Below, piece after piece: positions 38,544-49,342 of a stretch of DNA of 64,000 nucleotides. Positions within the stretch are counted from its first letter, which is position 1; each line of letters starts with the position of its first letter. The position numbers were made by a program, and so were the translations under genes. The notes beneath the pieces are model-generated. The model was given only the letters and a program-made list of their open reading frames with translations, was not told where the DNA came from and did no database searches. The DNA is from Phoma sp. XZ068. Its lineage: Eukaryota > Ascomycota > Dothideomycetes > Pleosporales > Didymellaceae. The stretch covers positions 620,001-684,000 of the forward strand of contig RBKR01000017.1 of the NCBI GenBank assembly GCA_004835665.1, read 5' to 3'.

Positions 38544-39151
38544 AAAGAAAAAGAAGAAATCTGATTTGCGGCAACACTAAATAAAAAATTATCGTCAATA
38601 GATACTGAGAGGCCCGAAGTACCAACAAAGAGCTGCTGTTTGTTGTTGGGCGATGTCTTCGGGCTTTCACCTTCCCTTATACGCAATCTTTCATCTGGTC
38701 GCGCTACAAACATTGTGCACAGCAGGCAAGTCGTAGTGCAGGTTTTGAAGTGAAAATGTTCGTTTGTCACTGTTCCCTACCAGGAAAGGCAACCACTTCG
38801 TTAGCGGGCTTACACCTAGGTCTTAGCCTCACATTCTCCCACCACCGTTGCTGTTCATCACCTTGTCCCATAGGTTCGACGCTGGTCTGCTGTCTAGGTA
38901 GCATTCCGTTAGCTCTCACTCAGGTGGTTCGTGAGTGGCTGTGATTATACTCGGCCACCCCATCAGACGAATCTCATCTTATGGGAGGTCTGGTAGCAAG
39001 CGTGGCTAAGCCACGACGAGCTTTGCGCGGCAGCCGTCACTCATACGGGGCTCCCGACCTTGCTGTATACCCCGATTAAAGACGAAATCCATGCCTGGCT
39101 GAGAGGTATTCAGCGAACCGTGTCGAGCTACAAATTGGACAACATTCAAGT
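38542..39151. other. Intergenic, between divergent pseudogene and regulator
   Basis: 610 bp between the start regions of the DUF7702-like pseudogene and the Zn2Cys6 regulator. Short overlapping frames only; probable shared promoter region. Confidence 0.45.
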
Positions 39152-40685
39152 ATGGTTTATTGTGGGCGGCCATCCACAGCTTGTTTCGCTTGCCGTACAA
39201 GGCGCATCAGAGTCAGCGTCCTCCAAAGGATGTTGAAAGGGCCTGGCTGACATCGACATATAGTGCGATACAAGGAAGCGTGGATGTTCACAATGCGCGC
39301 GCATGCAAATCATCTGTCCGGGCTATCGCGACCCGATGGATTAGCTGTTCCGTGACGAGAGTGCTGCTGTGATACAGAGGGCGGAAACGAGCTACAGGAC
39401 TTCCAGTAACTCTAAGCATGACCAGATATACAACTCGAGGCCTAAGCTTCCTGCAATGTGCTCTACACAAAGTCCGAGCATGGATGAGTCCAACATTGCT
39501 CTCTTTACGCCATTCTGTACGCCAGGACCTGTCCTATCGCAATCGATCGAGGATGTAGCTCTGGCACATTTCATGTCCTCATATGTTCCAGGAAGCCATT
39601 TCGTATATCTCACAGACCTGTACAATCTAAATGTAGAGGGTGCAGCATTGCCGACAGCAGTGCACGCAGCGTCGCTGGCGAGACTAGCTTGGGAGTCAGG
39701 TCACTTGAGTCTCATGGACCAGGCGAAGCGAGCATATGCCAAAGCTATGACGAAGACGAATGTGGCGCTCTCAAATCCAGTTGCCGCAAGAAGCGATCCT
39801 GTCCTTGTGGCGGTGTTGTTATTGAGCCTCTACGAGACCATTATCTGGTCTGATGCCGGCACGCCAGACAACTGGACAATGCACACTCGAGGCGCTCTAG
39901 CACTCATCAAACTCCGAGGCAAAAGACAGCTGGACACACTGCTTGGCCGACAACTGTTCATGCAAGTTACGAATATCATCTGTGTTGACAGTTTGAGGTC
40001 CGGTACGCGACTCTCTCCAGACCTGCTCGCGTTTCAAGACATCGTTTTACAGTACAAAGACGAATGCCCTCGATATGCCATGAGCAGTGCGACTGGGGAG
40101 CTGGCGAGTTTGCTCGCCGATGTTTCCGAAGAGCGCCTGATGCCGTCCGAAGTGGTGGAAGCGACACAACAAATGGAAGCCAAGTACATCGCCGTTTTCT
40201 CAAACCTTCCAACCTGTTGGCAGTACGAAGAAGAACTCCTTGGAGAAGCGCATCCAGATGTTTTCAGAAGGAAGGTCCATCACTACTCCAGCAACCGTGC
40301 TGCTCAAATCTGGAACTCTTACCGCATGACACGCATCCTTCTCAACGGGGTGATGCATGGCTATGCGCGTTATCTACTGCCTACCGCTGGCCCTCTGTTA
40401 GCACAGGCGGAGTACAACGCACATGAGATGGCCGCTGACATCTGTGCGAGTGTCTCACAGTTCATAAATCCAAGGCACTTCTCCATCGCTTCAGCTGCTA
40501 CTCTGTTGTGGCCTTTGTCGACGGTGAGGGGTGCGGATTTGATCGGACAAGAATTGCGTGATTATGCTGGGAGGAGACTGAAGTACTTGGGTCGTGAGCT
40601 TCGCATTCCTCAAGCAGAGAGGATGACATCCCGCCGGGAGGTGGATCCGTTGCAAAATGGGCTGCACATGTTCTATTTGTCGTAA
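39152..40685 (+). pseudogene. Zn2Cys6 transcription factor with one in-frame TAG
   Basis: Exon 1 (39152-39211) reads MVYCGRPSTACFACRTRRIR. A canonical 52-bp intron follows (39212-39263, GTCAGC, GCTGAC, ATAG). Exon 2 then opens CDTRKRGCSQCARMQIIC. Together they give a perfect C-x2-C-x6-C-x6-C-x2-C-x6-C binuclear zinc cluster, then PGYRDPMD, TAG at 39342-39344, and LFRDESAAVIQRAE in the same frame. The frame stays open to 40685 through a Fungal_trans_2-like region. Relatives have a continuous YRDE.DL.FR segment here, so the stop breaks the protein between DNA-binding and regulatory parts; CAG to TAG is the RIP-type change. A gene finder starting at MCSTQSPSMDES (39459) would call a regulator lacking its DNA-binding domain. 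Confidence 0.82.
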
Positions 40686-41401
40686 ACAACAACCAAAACC
40701 AGGTGCACACGATGACCTTTCAAAGTCAACTCCAATCCAAGTCTTGTTGAACTTCCCCTTGTTGGATCGTGAGCTTCGGCATATGTGCCAAGCGATCGGG
40801 AATGGAATGAACCGAGGCAGCCATGTTCGAGATTGCGCAATCGACTCAAGCCAAGCCTTGAAGGAACGCCACAGACATGGAACGGAGACTTTACCTGCTC
40901 AAATAAACGCACATGGTCTGCCATCAAGGTGCTCTCTATGCGACAATTTTGTCAGGTATTGAGCATGTTGCATTCCAATATTTGCGTAAGATGTTATGAA
41001 TGACGTATATGAGCAGAATATACAGTATGTCAAGGTCTGGTCAGGTGGAGGTAATTCGGTCAACATCAGTGGCGGGAGAGAAACACGGTGCTATACCTTG
41101 TTTCGGACGCTAGACTTGGCTGAAAGTTCGCACGCCGGAAGAATGGTTTGCCCAGTCATTGACGAGTGCAGAATGTCATTTCCAGTATGAACGACACTTT
41201 GCCGGGTGTTCTAACTGCTCGAGTCGCCTACCAATCTCAATAGTGACACGTCCAAGATGTCTGATGTCACCGCCCCAAGTCAGGTAGACCGGTCCATGCG
41301 CAAATTGTAGTGAAAGCGGTCCAGACGTAGATGTTTAATCGTAACGTGGGTATCATATGTCTATTACGCCTCTAAGGTAATTTTTGCCTTCCGTCACTAT
41401 C
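40686..41401. other. Intergenic, convergent 3' ends
   Basis: 716 bp between the ends of the Zn2Cys6 gene (+) and the copper transporter (-). No domain-bearing frame; probably 3' UTRs. Confidence 0.5.
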
Positions 41402-42039
41402 CTAAGCGCAGCATCCAGTCGGCCCAGCAGCTTCGATTGATGACCTTCGAACATCTTTCTCCTGCCTGAACACAGCCTCAAAAGGTATCCTCACCACCAT
41501 CCAATCGCACAAAAACTTGCCAAGTATAGCACCCAGAATGGTTGAGATGAAGACCCAGCCGTTGAACGACATGACAATCAACATGAGCAGATACGCCAGA
41601 CCAAGGGTAACTCCATGGATGATGGCGCGCACTAGCTGTTGCAGCGAAGTGGCGCGAAACGTGGCATACTGGGTCTCTAGCGTGGATGATGGGACGTCGC
41701 AGCAGTTGGAAAGTGGTGTGTCGGCGAGCGCAGCCTGCTGGATGCGCAATTGACGTTGGAATGTTCGCAGGAGGTAGGCGTCCCATTCAGTGCTGATGCG
41801 ACGCAGAAATTCGAGGGTCACGACGAGCATAGCAGTGCCAATGCAAGATGCGGCGAACATTGCGTTGTTCTGGACGTGCCATGAGCCGGAAAGGAAGCAG
41901 GAGTCAACGATGCGCCAGTTCCAGAGCATCTACAATCGTCAATCGCATATTTAACTATTGTTCAAAGAATCAAAAGTACCTCCATTTGGCACTCACTAGC
42001 GCCCAAGACGGAGGCGTTCGAACTGTGAGAGTGTGACAT
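41402..42039 (-). CDS. Ctr-family copper transporter
   Basis: Two exons, 42039-41980 and 41929-41402, joined across a 50-bp intron (GTACTT donor, ATTGAC branch, TGTAG acceptor), 195 aa. Ctr proteins form trimers that carry Cu(I) across the plasma or vacuolar membrane. Seen here: a His/Met-bearing N-terminus MSHSHSSNAS.., the fungal Ctr signature CQMEMLWNWRIVDSCFLSGSW reconstituted by the splice, three hydrophobic segments, a GAILGKF helix fitting the GxxxG packing motif of TM3, a cytosolic loop with CC, and a C-terminal GCCA, as in Ctr proteins that use terminal Cys to hand on copper. It diverges from the metalloreductase at 42534, which would supply Cu(I). Confidence 0.9.
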
Positions 42040-42533
42040 GATGAGCCGTGCGTGGTGAGGTGGTCGCTGGTACACCGCGATATTGAGATTCGACTGGTGA
42101 AATGCGCACAGAAGCACGGTGAAGGCAAGACTTGAATTGGGTTCGATGGCTGTCAACAACACGTCGACCCAGCGGGCATCGCCGCTATATCAATCCTCCG
42201 AGTCGTGCTCCACCGCGAAATGCATGATGATCAAACTGCCTCATGCGAACATGGCGAAAACAACAGCGGCTTCGTTTGCACGGCAAGAGCTCCGTAAATG
42301 TGGGGGAACTTGCTCAAACACACTCGCGCCTTTCCCAGTTGCGCATCGGAGGTCCCACCCTCACCACCGAGCGGAGCGGCCAGACGCTTGGTATCGCGCA
42401 ACTAGTCGATCCATGTTCTGAAACCCGGCACCCATGATTCGACTGCCGGATTATATAGAACCATGGGAACCGTCTGCTGTGACACGAGTAGCCGCGACCA
42501 ATCTTCGCTCACGAGTTCATTATTTGAGCAGCC
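42040..42533. promoter_or_regulatory. Shared promoter of copper transporter and metalloreductase
   Basis: 494 bp between divergent start codons. CTTGCTCA at 42309-42316 matches the copper-response element TTTGCTCA in 7 of 8 bases. TTTGAGCA at 42523-42530 carries its TGCTCA core in the opposite orientation, and a GCTCA core also lies at 42507-42511. A TATATA at 42452-42457 sits about 80 bp before the reductase ATG, which has a strong context (CAGCCATGGCC). Copper-responsive control by a Mac1/Cuf1/GRISEA-type activator is inferred from motif and gene pair. Confidence 0.5.
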
Positions 42534-44663
42534 ATGGCCACTTCCTTGAAGTTGCTGACGGCACGTCAGCATATTCAGAACCACAGTGCCGCCTCTGAGG
42601 TCCAACCGCACTGGGGATACGCGGACCGCGTGGTACCATGCGTCAACGATGCCGGAAGCTGCACCTATCTTGATGTTGTATACGCTGCCCACGACATTGG
42701 CATGTACTACACCGGCATCATCTGGGCGACTATTGGCGGCATCCTCATTGTCTGGGCTATCGGACGACATTTTCTGCGCGCACATCCGTCAGGCGTCGTG
42801 CTACGCGCAGATCTGGCAGGAGAAGGTGTAAACAAGAGAAGGAACGCAGTACAGAGATTCGCAACCGCGGCTCCATCATACGCGCGTTCATACCTCCTTC
42901 CAGATGCAAACCGCTTCATCTTTGGCCGTGTCACACGGACTCAAGTTCTCACCTTGGTAGTCCTCGTTGGATACCTTACTATCTGGTCGTTCGTTGGCAT
43001 CGTGTATGGCACGTGGGTCACACCTGTCAAGAACAAGCCCGGGGTTTACAACACTCGAACAAGTCTGGGGCCGTGGTCTGATCGTGTGGGTGTCATCGCC
43101 TATGCTCTGACACCGTTGTCCGTCATGCTCTCGAGCCGCGAGTCCATCCTCTCACTGGTCACTGGACTCCCTTATCAGAGCTTCAACTTCCTTCACCGCT
43201 GGCTGGGATATGTCATCTTTGCTCAATCAGCCCTCCACACTATTGGATGGTGCATCATCGAAATCAAGCTGTACAATCCTCAACCTACCGTTGCAGTGAA
43301 CTGGATTCGCCAGCTGTACATGATATGGGGCCTCGTTGCTATGATCCTCCTCACGTTTCTTGTCATCTTGTCCACACCCTGGGGCATTCGCATGACTGGA
43401 TACGAGGCGTTCCGCAAACTTCATTACGTGTTGGCTATGGTCTATATTGGTGCATGTTGGGGCCATTGGGAGCAACTGAAGGTTTTTCTCATCCCGGGTT
43501 TGGTCGTTTGGTTCATTGACCGCGCCATCCGACTCGGCAGGACTGCGCTGCTGCATTACAACTTCCTCCCGTCCGGCCACATGGGGTTCCGCGCCGCACC
43601 CGCGGACATCACTTTCTTCAAAGATGAGACCAATGGTGACGTCGTCCGTCTTGACTTCGACCACCCTCAGGACGCATGGGCCGTCGGCCAACACTTTTAC
43701 ATCATGTTTCCAGAGTCTAGCATCTGGCAAGCGCACCCTTTCACCCCTCTCAGCCTTCCAATCTTCGGCGCAGACACCCAGCGCCATTCGTACATCTTCC
43801 GCGCAAAGACGGGCGAAACTCGCAAAATCGCTGAACTCTCTGCCAAACGCGCCGCTCGCTCTTCCGATCCTCAGGAAGCCGATGACGGCCTCATGGGCAA
43901 TGCTCGCCTTTCTGTCGTGCTCCAGGGCCCTTATGGCGAGCAGACCATGCGCGACCTGGCTTCCGACTCGAACATCCTTTGCATTGCCGGCGGCACAGGT
44001 ATCACCTACGTTCTACCCGTACTCCTTGACATCGCTTCCCGCCCCCAACACCGCGATCGTAAGCTGTCCCTCTTCTGGGTTATCCGTCACCGAGGCGACA
44101 TCGACTGGGTAGCGCCTGAACTCGCAATCCTGAAGCGCAAGTGCCGCAATCTGCGTACCGGAATCCACATCTACGTCACTCGTGCAGCCGAAGACCACTA
44201 CCACGACCCCAATGTACCCACTACTGCCGAGAAGTTGACTGCGACCGACTGCGCGCCAAAGGGAGCGTCCAATTGTTGTACGCCTCAGGAGATCAGCAGC
44301 AGTGGTGTGCCCAAGGAGATCGAAGTCCAGCCTAAGAGCTGCTGCCAAGCCAAAGAGAATCAGGCCAATTCAAACTCGGATTCCTCAGCTGCATCCATTT
44401 CGTCTGCGCTGTCTGTTCACGGCGTGAGCAAGTCGGAGCTCAATCTCGACCACATCCAGGCTCGACCTGACCTCAGACTTGTGGTCGAGGATTTTGTTGC
44501 TTCCACAGTGCGGGGGCGAACTGATGTCTTTGCATCTGGGCCAGGTGGTATGATCAGTGATCTGCGCACCATCGTTGCTGGAGTGAATAAGGGTGGTGAA
44601 GTCTGGAAGGGTGAGGAGAGGTGGGATGTTAGGTTGACATGCGATGATAGGCTGGAGTGGTAG
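42534..44663 (+). CDS. Ferric/cupric reductase (FRE family, plasma membrane)
   Basis: 709 aa, single exon. Transfers electrons from NADPH via FAD and two haems across the membrane to reduce extracellular Fe(III) or Cu(II). The ferric-reductase core shows both H-x13-H haem ligand pairs: LHRWLGYVIFAQSALH and LHYVLAMVYIGACWGH. The FAD-binding motif is HPFTPLSLP, NADPH-binding segments are GPYG and AGGTGITYVLPVL, and the C-terminal FASGPGGM motif is present. An N-terminal helix precedes the core. Between the NADPH segments lies a Ser/Cys-rich insert of about 80 residues with Cys573, CysCys581-582 and CysCys603-604. Divergent from a Ctr copper transporter, so Cu(II) reduction for Ctr uptake is the likely main job. 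Confidence 0.93.
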   Translation: MATSLKLLTARQHIQNHSAASEVQPHWGYADRVVPCVNDAGSCTYLDVVYAAHDIGMYYTGIIWATIGGILIVWAIGRHFLRAHPSGVVLRADLAGEGVNKRRNAVQRFATAAPSYARSYLLPDANRFIFGRVTRTQVLTLVVLVGYLTIWSFVGIVYGTWVTPVKNKPGVYNTRTSLGPWSDRVGVIAYALTPLSVMLSSRESILSLVTGLPYQSFNFLHRWLGYVIFAQSALHTIGWCIIEIKLYNPQPTVAVNWIRQLYMIWGLVAMILLTFLVILSTPWGIRMTGYEAFRKLHYVLAMVYIGACWGHWEQLKVFLIPGLVVWFIDRAIRLGRTALLHYNFLPSGHMGFRAAPADITFFKDETNGDVVRLDFDHPQDAWAVGQHFYIMFPESSIWQAHPFTPLSLPIFGADTQRHSYIFRAKTGETRKIAELSAKRAARSSDPQEADDGLMGNARLSVVLQGPYGEQTMRDLASDSNILCIAGGTGITYVLPVLLDIASRPQHRDRKLSLFWVIRHRGDIDWVAPELAILKRKCRNLRTGIHIYVTRAAEDHYHDPNVPTTAEKLTATDCAPKGASNCCTPQEISSSGVPKEIEVQPKSCCQAKENQANSNSDSSAASISSALSVHGVSKSELNLDHIQARPDLRLVVEDFVASTVRGRTDVFASGPGGMISDLRTIVAGVNKGGEVWKGEERWDVRLTCDDRLEW

Positions 44664-45878
44664 AAGGATCGATTAGAACAGTGTTTTTGCTCATGATACC
44701 CCGAATACAAGTTTTTAAAAGGTTCAAAGTTGTTTGGATTGCGCCTAGCGACTAAACCCATAATGCATTAACTTACGGTAGGCCTTTTTACTTACCTTCT
44801 GTGACATAAGCTTCGGTCCTAACCTTCTGACCTCTCCTCACTACAGTGCCATTGTGAATTACTTCATGCTTCGAAGAAGCAATAGCTGTCAGATATATGT
44901 TCAAAAACCAGCGACTGCTCTGCAAGAAACGAGTGCACAGATGTTACAGCGAGGCGATGCACGATATGGACGAAAATCGCACCGGAAGCAGAACTTTACA
45001 TCCCTAAAGATCTGCATGTGGACACTGGTATTCCTACTACCTATGTCAAGGGAGTTGGTTGGCCGTATACAGCGTTAAGGAGTTACGTTGCTTGCACAAC
45101 AGGAACGCGCGAGCGAAATGCAGGGTTGTGCAGCCGTCGCACCAAGAGTCGGTATGGCAGTCAAGGGCGTATCATCGGGTGCAGGTAGCATTGATCAACA
45201 GGCATGCACAGTGTGGGTTCGAAAAGCAGGCAGTATGCGACTACAGGAACGCATCCAGAATGCTATTGCTTAGGTACCGGTAGATCTTCGTGTTCGTGTT
45301 CGGTTCGGTACGCGACCGCTGTCAATCCACGGGATCGTAAAGGGCATGTCCGGGGAGTGTTTTCAAACTCATCAACATAGCGTACACCTCTTCGGATCCG
45401 TTTGGGCCTTTAAGCTACGTAGGTCTCTCTTCAATTCGAGGCGCTCGCCACGACGCTCAAGCGCAGAAGCGCCCACAAGCCGCGATCCCCCTATTTCTTC
45501 ACGACAACCACGTCACGTCCCAAGGTTGCGTGCCGATTGTTCCTGCATCCCCAGAATTTGTTGGTGCCTGGACTTCACTTCTGGCTCCACAGCCATGCGG
45601 CGCCCATCTTGGCTGCGGTAGTCGGCATCCTTAGCGCTGACGCTTTACCTGCATTGCCTTAGCAGCACCAGGATGCGCTCGAGAACTGGCCATGCTTTGC
45701 GAACCGCGATATATGCAAAACAAGGTCACGGCACGTCCTCTCACATGTCGCTCTTTTCCTTTCATATTGTCTCTTTCTTCAAATTCGGTTTTCAAGAAAA
45801 TCTTGTAATTTGAGGCATTGTACGTCCTCGTACTTTCGTTCACGTTTTCCTACTTTGCTACAACCATCATCTGAAGAC
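44664..45878. other. Intergenic
   Basis: 1.2 kb between the reductase stop and the cutinase-family start. Several short frames without domains. The last 150 bp, pyrimidine-rich (TTTCCTTTCATATTGTCTCT), is probably the promoter and 5' UTR of the esterase. Confidence 0.5.
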
Positions 45879-46965
45879 ATGTTGACCCTCGCGTTATCTT
45901 CCTTGGCCTTGTTTAGCGCAGCAGCTCTTGCTCAGGACCGTTGCGATGCACCGTACCCGGACGTTTACTGCAACACGACCGAGATCCTTGCCTACCAGTC
46001 CGACGGCTGCAAACCATACCACATTTTCATTGCTCGAGGCTCTGACGAACCATATCCGGGACGCCTTGGAAACATCACAAGCGAGATCTGTAAACAAATC
46101 GGAGACGATGAGTGCAATTTCGAGAACATTGATTATCCGGCCAAGAGCACGGCGTGGGGCAAAGATGAGTGGTGCAAGTCGGCAGGAAAGGGTGCGGCGG
46201 CTGGCCAGTCACAACTCAAGGCATACGCGGAGAAGTGCTCAGATAGCAAACTGATCCTTTTGGGGTTCTCACAAGGAGCTGCGGTTACGCAGGATATTCT
46301 GGGAGGTGGAGGAGGTGAAGTCTTTGAGTGCACTCAAGTCACCAACCCAGCTTTGGATCGCTCCAGCTCGCCCGGCTCAAAAGGTATGTTGCATCGTTAA
46401 CAATACTGTATCGTGATGTTGATATGTTATAGTGGTCGCGGCAGTAACATTTGGCTCAGTCGTCCGCAGCAAAGGCCAAAAGTTTACCGTGGGCGAGGGC
46501 GTCAACTACGACGGGCAGCGGGCCCGCACGCCAAAGCAGATTGAGGCCCTCCAGGAATACTCGAACGTCTTCCTCGATTACTGCCACTATGGCGACCCAA
46601 TGTGCGCCGTCGGCAGCGAACCCGCAAACGTAACGGCCCACCTAGACTATTTCTTCGAGCACAACGACGAGGTCTCCAAGTGGATAGCCGGTAAAGCCAA
46701 GGGCAAAGCGGTGAGTGTACCCAATCATGGCCAGTCTGCTTCAGCTTCGACAAGCGTCAGCCCAGTCAAGGCTACGACACGAGCGGCGACACCGACAAGT
46801 ATTGGCAGTGCGACTGCAACAGGATCGGTAGCTGAAGCTTCGCAGACTAGTAGTGCGAGCAACAATGGTAGCACTGGTGCGGGGACTGCGCTCTCTTCGG
46901 GTGACTATGTTGCATCCATCATGGTTGTCTTAGGCACGACATTGTTTTCTATCGCCCTTTTGTAA
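45879..46965 (+). CDS. Cutinase / acetylxylan esterase (CE5), GPI-anchored type
   Basis: Two exons, 45879-46383 and 46433-46965, with a 49-bp intron (GTATGT...TATAG), 345 aa. A serine esterase of the cell surface acting on cutin or acetylated xylan. Signal peptide MLTLALSSLALFSAAALAQ is followed by CE5 features: paired Cys, IARGSDEP, the nucleophile LLGFSQGA (Ser131), and after the splice VTFGS, YCHYGDPMC with the catalytic Asp, and HLDYF with the likely catalytic His. A Ser/Thr-rich linker leads to SSGDYVASIMVVLGTTLFSIALL, a hydrophobic tail typical of GPI attachment. Which substrate it prefers cannot be told from sequence. Confidence 0.9.
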
Positions 46966-47427
46966 AGCAAGCAGATCGAAACTGCTGATCGTCTCTGTGG
47001 TGTAGTCATAACCCAGCGGCGTAAAGTTACCTTTGCAAGCAAGGGCCTGCAGCTGCTACTGCAATCAGCCGATATAAACACGCTTACACCAGGATCGACT
47101 CCTTGAGTATGGTTTCTTTTTTTCTATGTAATATCGACGGCGCCATCTAAAAGGCCCGCTTTAAGTTTTGTTCGAAGGAAAATGGACCAGGTTTATTGTT
47201 CGGAAGTCATTTTAGCGGACGAAGAATGGAAATTAGCGTAAGGCGTCACAAGAGCACAACCGTACCAGAGTCGAAGATATGACAACTAATTCGTAATTAC
47301 TACTAGATCATCTCGTGCTACGTTTCTATCCTACAGCACACTCTAACATTGACACAGCTCCAGAGCTCAAGTGCAATATCGACAAGTGCAAGCGACATCA
47401 ACTTGTGGAAACAATGCAGGTGCACGC
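46966..47427. other. Convergent 3' region
   Basis: 462 bp between the ends of the esterase (+) and the siderophore transporter (-). No frame of note; probable UTRs. Confidence 0.45.
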
Positions 47428-49342
47428 TTACAAGAGACCGATTGTTCTCTGCTTCATCTTCCTGACGTCAACGTTCTGCCACAGAGCAATGCTGACCAGC
47501 ATGGTAGCGTAGACGCAAGTACCACCAATGAGCATGTAGCGCTGAGTCTGGGCATAGGACAGATTGATACCCTCACGCTCGGGAGAACCCCATGCGTAGC
47601 CAGACTGGACATCAATGTCACCGTAGATGTTGGAAATGTTGTCGTAGGCGCTTGTACCAGCAAGGTTGACAGCGAGACGAGCAGGGAAGACACCGGTCCA
47701 GATGGCGCCAGCAATGGTAGAACCAATGGCACCTCCAATGGAGATGAGCATGGACTCGACGGCAAGCAGAGCAGGGAAGTCTTGCTGCTTGGAGACAGCC
47801 ATGAGGGTTGTCTGTTCAGCAACGACAAGAACACCACCACCGAAGGCGATGAAGATCTGGCACATAACGATGTAGCCGATGTTGACATCAGGCTGGCGGA
47901 ACTTGATCATGAGACCGCAGCCAAGGATCGTAATAGGAGCGCCGAAGAAAAGTGCGTACATCTTGAGCTTGCCGTAGTACCTGAGCATGAGACCGAAGAT
48001 GATGGCCATGGTGCAACTGCCCATGGTGTAGGTGTTGGTAATGTAGGTAGCATAAAGAATAGGCTGGTTGAAAAGAACAATCAACAGAGAGTAGAAGTAA
48101 GAATCCCAGATGTACCAGGCGATGTAGATGGATGCAGCCATGGTGTAAGTGAAGATGACAGTGCGGTTCTTGAGCAGGTGGAAGGGAATGAATGAGACAG
48201 GCGCAAGGTACTTCTCATACAGACCAAAGCAGATGCAGAGGAAGAAGCCGATGATGATGAAGCAAATAATCATGGGAGACTTCCACTGGTCCTTCTGGTA
48301 GGCGTAAAGGTTGAAACTGAGCAGGAAGAGCGCAAGACCAAGAGCGAGGATGAGGATGCCGACGACATCGAACTCCTTGACGTAGTACAAGACTGTCTGT
48401 GCAAACGAACCACGGCTTGGGTTTGGTGCGATCAGACCCTGCTTCTTAGCCTTGTTCTGGTTGATGAAGAACATGGCAATCAACGGCGCGCATACGAAAG
48501 GGGCAATGATGGTGAAGATACCAAAGGCCCACCTGAAGCCAATACCACCGGGCGCATTAATGCGCGTGACGGCAAACCCGTACACCCAAGTGGTAATGAG
48601 CCATGGCGAGGAGGCGTAACCGATGAAAAGACCTCGGTTCCTCAGTTTAGACGTGTCCGCAATGAAGACAGTCATTGAGAAATCGATCGAGTTGTAGCCC
48701 ATGTAGTAGAAGGTGTAAGCCGCGCAGTATGTCTGTACGTTCTTGCAAGCAGCCATCATAATGAGACCCATGACATAGCAGATGACACCAAGAACCAGCG
48801 CCCATGGCCTTCCCCAAATGTTCATGATCTTTGCGTATGGCAATTTCCAGAGACCAGCAACTAGACCAGAAATGACACCGGTCAGTGCAGTGAGCGAGTG
48901 CTCCTGGAAGGAACTGGTAACATAAGGCGTGAGGGTGCCGACACAACCCGAGAAGAAAGACATCATGAACTGGATGAGCCACATGCTATGCATTGTTAGC
49001 TCTGGCCGTGTGGAAGCGATTGATCTTCTTGAGAACTTACAAGATGTAGGCCAGGATCAGATCCTTCTTGGTCCAGACAAAGGTAACGGCCTGAATAGCC
49101 TGAACACCGTGCTCGGCGTGAGTGTCGACCTTGTTCAATTCCTCGTCTGAGGCGTTTGACATGGAGGTTGGAGTCCTGGGGGCGCCGATCTTCTCATCCG
49201 GAACGCGGGAGGCGTCCATGCTGGCATGGCCGTCGACGGCGGCAGGAACATCAGCGATGTCCTTGTCGTTAGCAGCCTGGTTGTTGGGTACAGCGCCGCC
49301 GACCAGAGCACTGGTGGTCAAACCCTTGAAAGAGAAACCCAT
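47428..49342 (-). CDS. Siderophore-iron transporter (MFS, SIT family)
   Basis: Two exons, 49342-49041 and 48985-47428, with a 55-bp intron (GTAAGT donor, GCTAAC branch, CATAG acceptor), 619 aa. Members import ferric siderophores by proton symport, with about 14 membrane helices. A soluble, acidic N-terminus of about 85 residues precedes WTKKDLILAYIFMWLIQF, completed by the splice. SIT-like features are LTPYVTSSFQEHSLTAL, the KLPYAKIMNIWGRPWAL loop, YNSIDFSMTVFIADTSKLRNR, NLYAYQKDQWKSPMI and the long extracellular loop near the C-terminus (YGDIDVQSGYAWGSPEREGI). The start is placed at MGFSFKG. Which siderophore is carried is unknown; no siderophore synthetase lies in the window. Confidence 0.92.

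Noticed and set aside
38260..38670. Reading the poly-T run as a poly-Phe N-terminal extension of the DUF7702-like protein
   Set aside because: The run precedes a proper ATG (38496) that matches the family's N-terminus; poly-Phe would be an artefact.
43227..43787. 186-aa minus-strand frame opposite the reductase
   Set aside because: Lies wholly within the haem and FAD region of a well-supported gene on the other strand.
47371..48195. 274-aa plus-strand frame opposite the siderophore transporter
   Set aside because: Antisense shadow of the transporter's codon bias; no domain and no promoter context.
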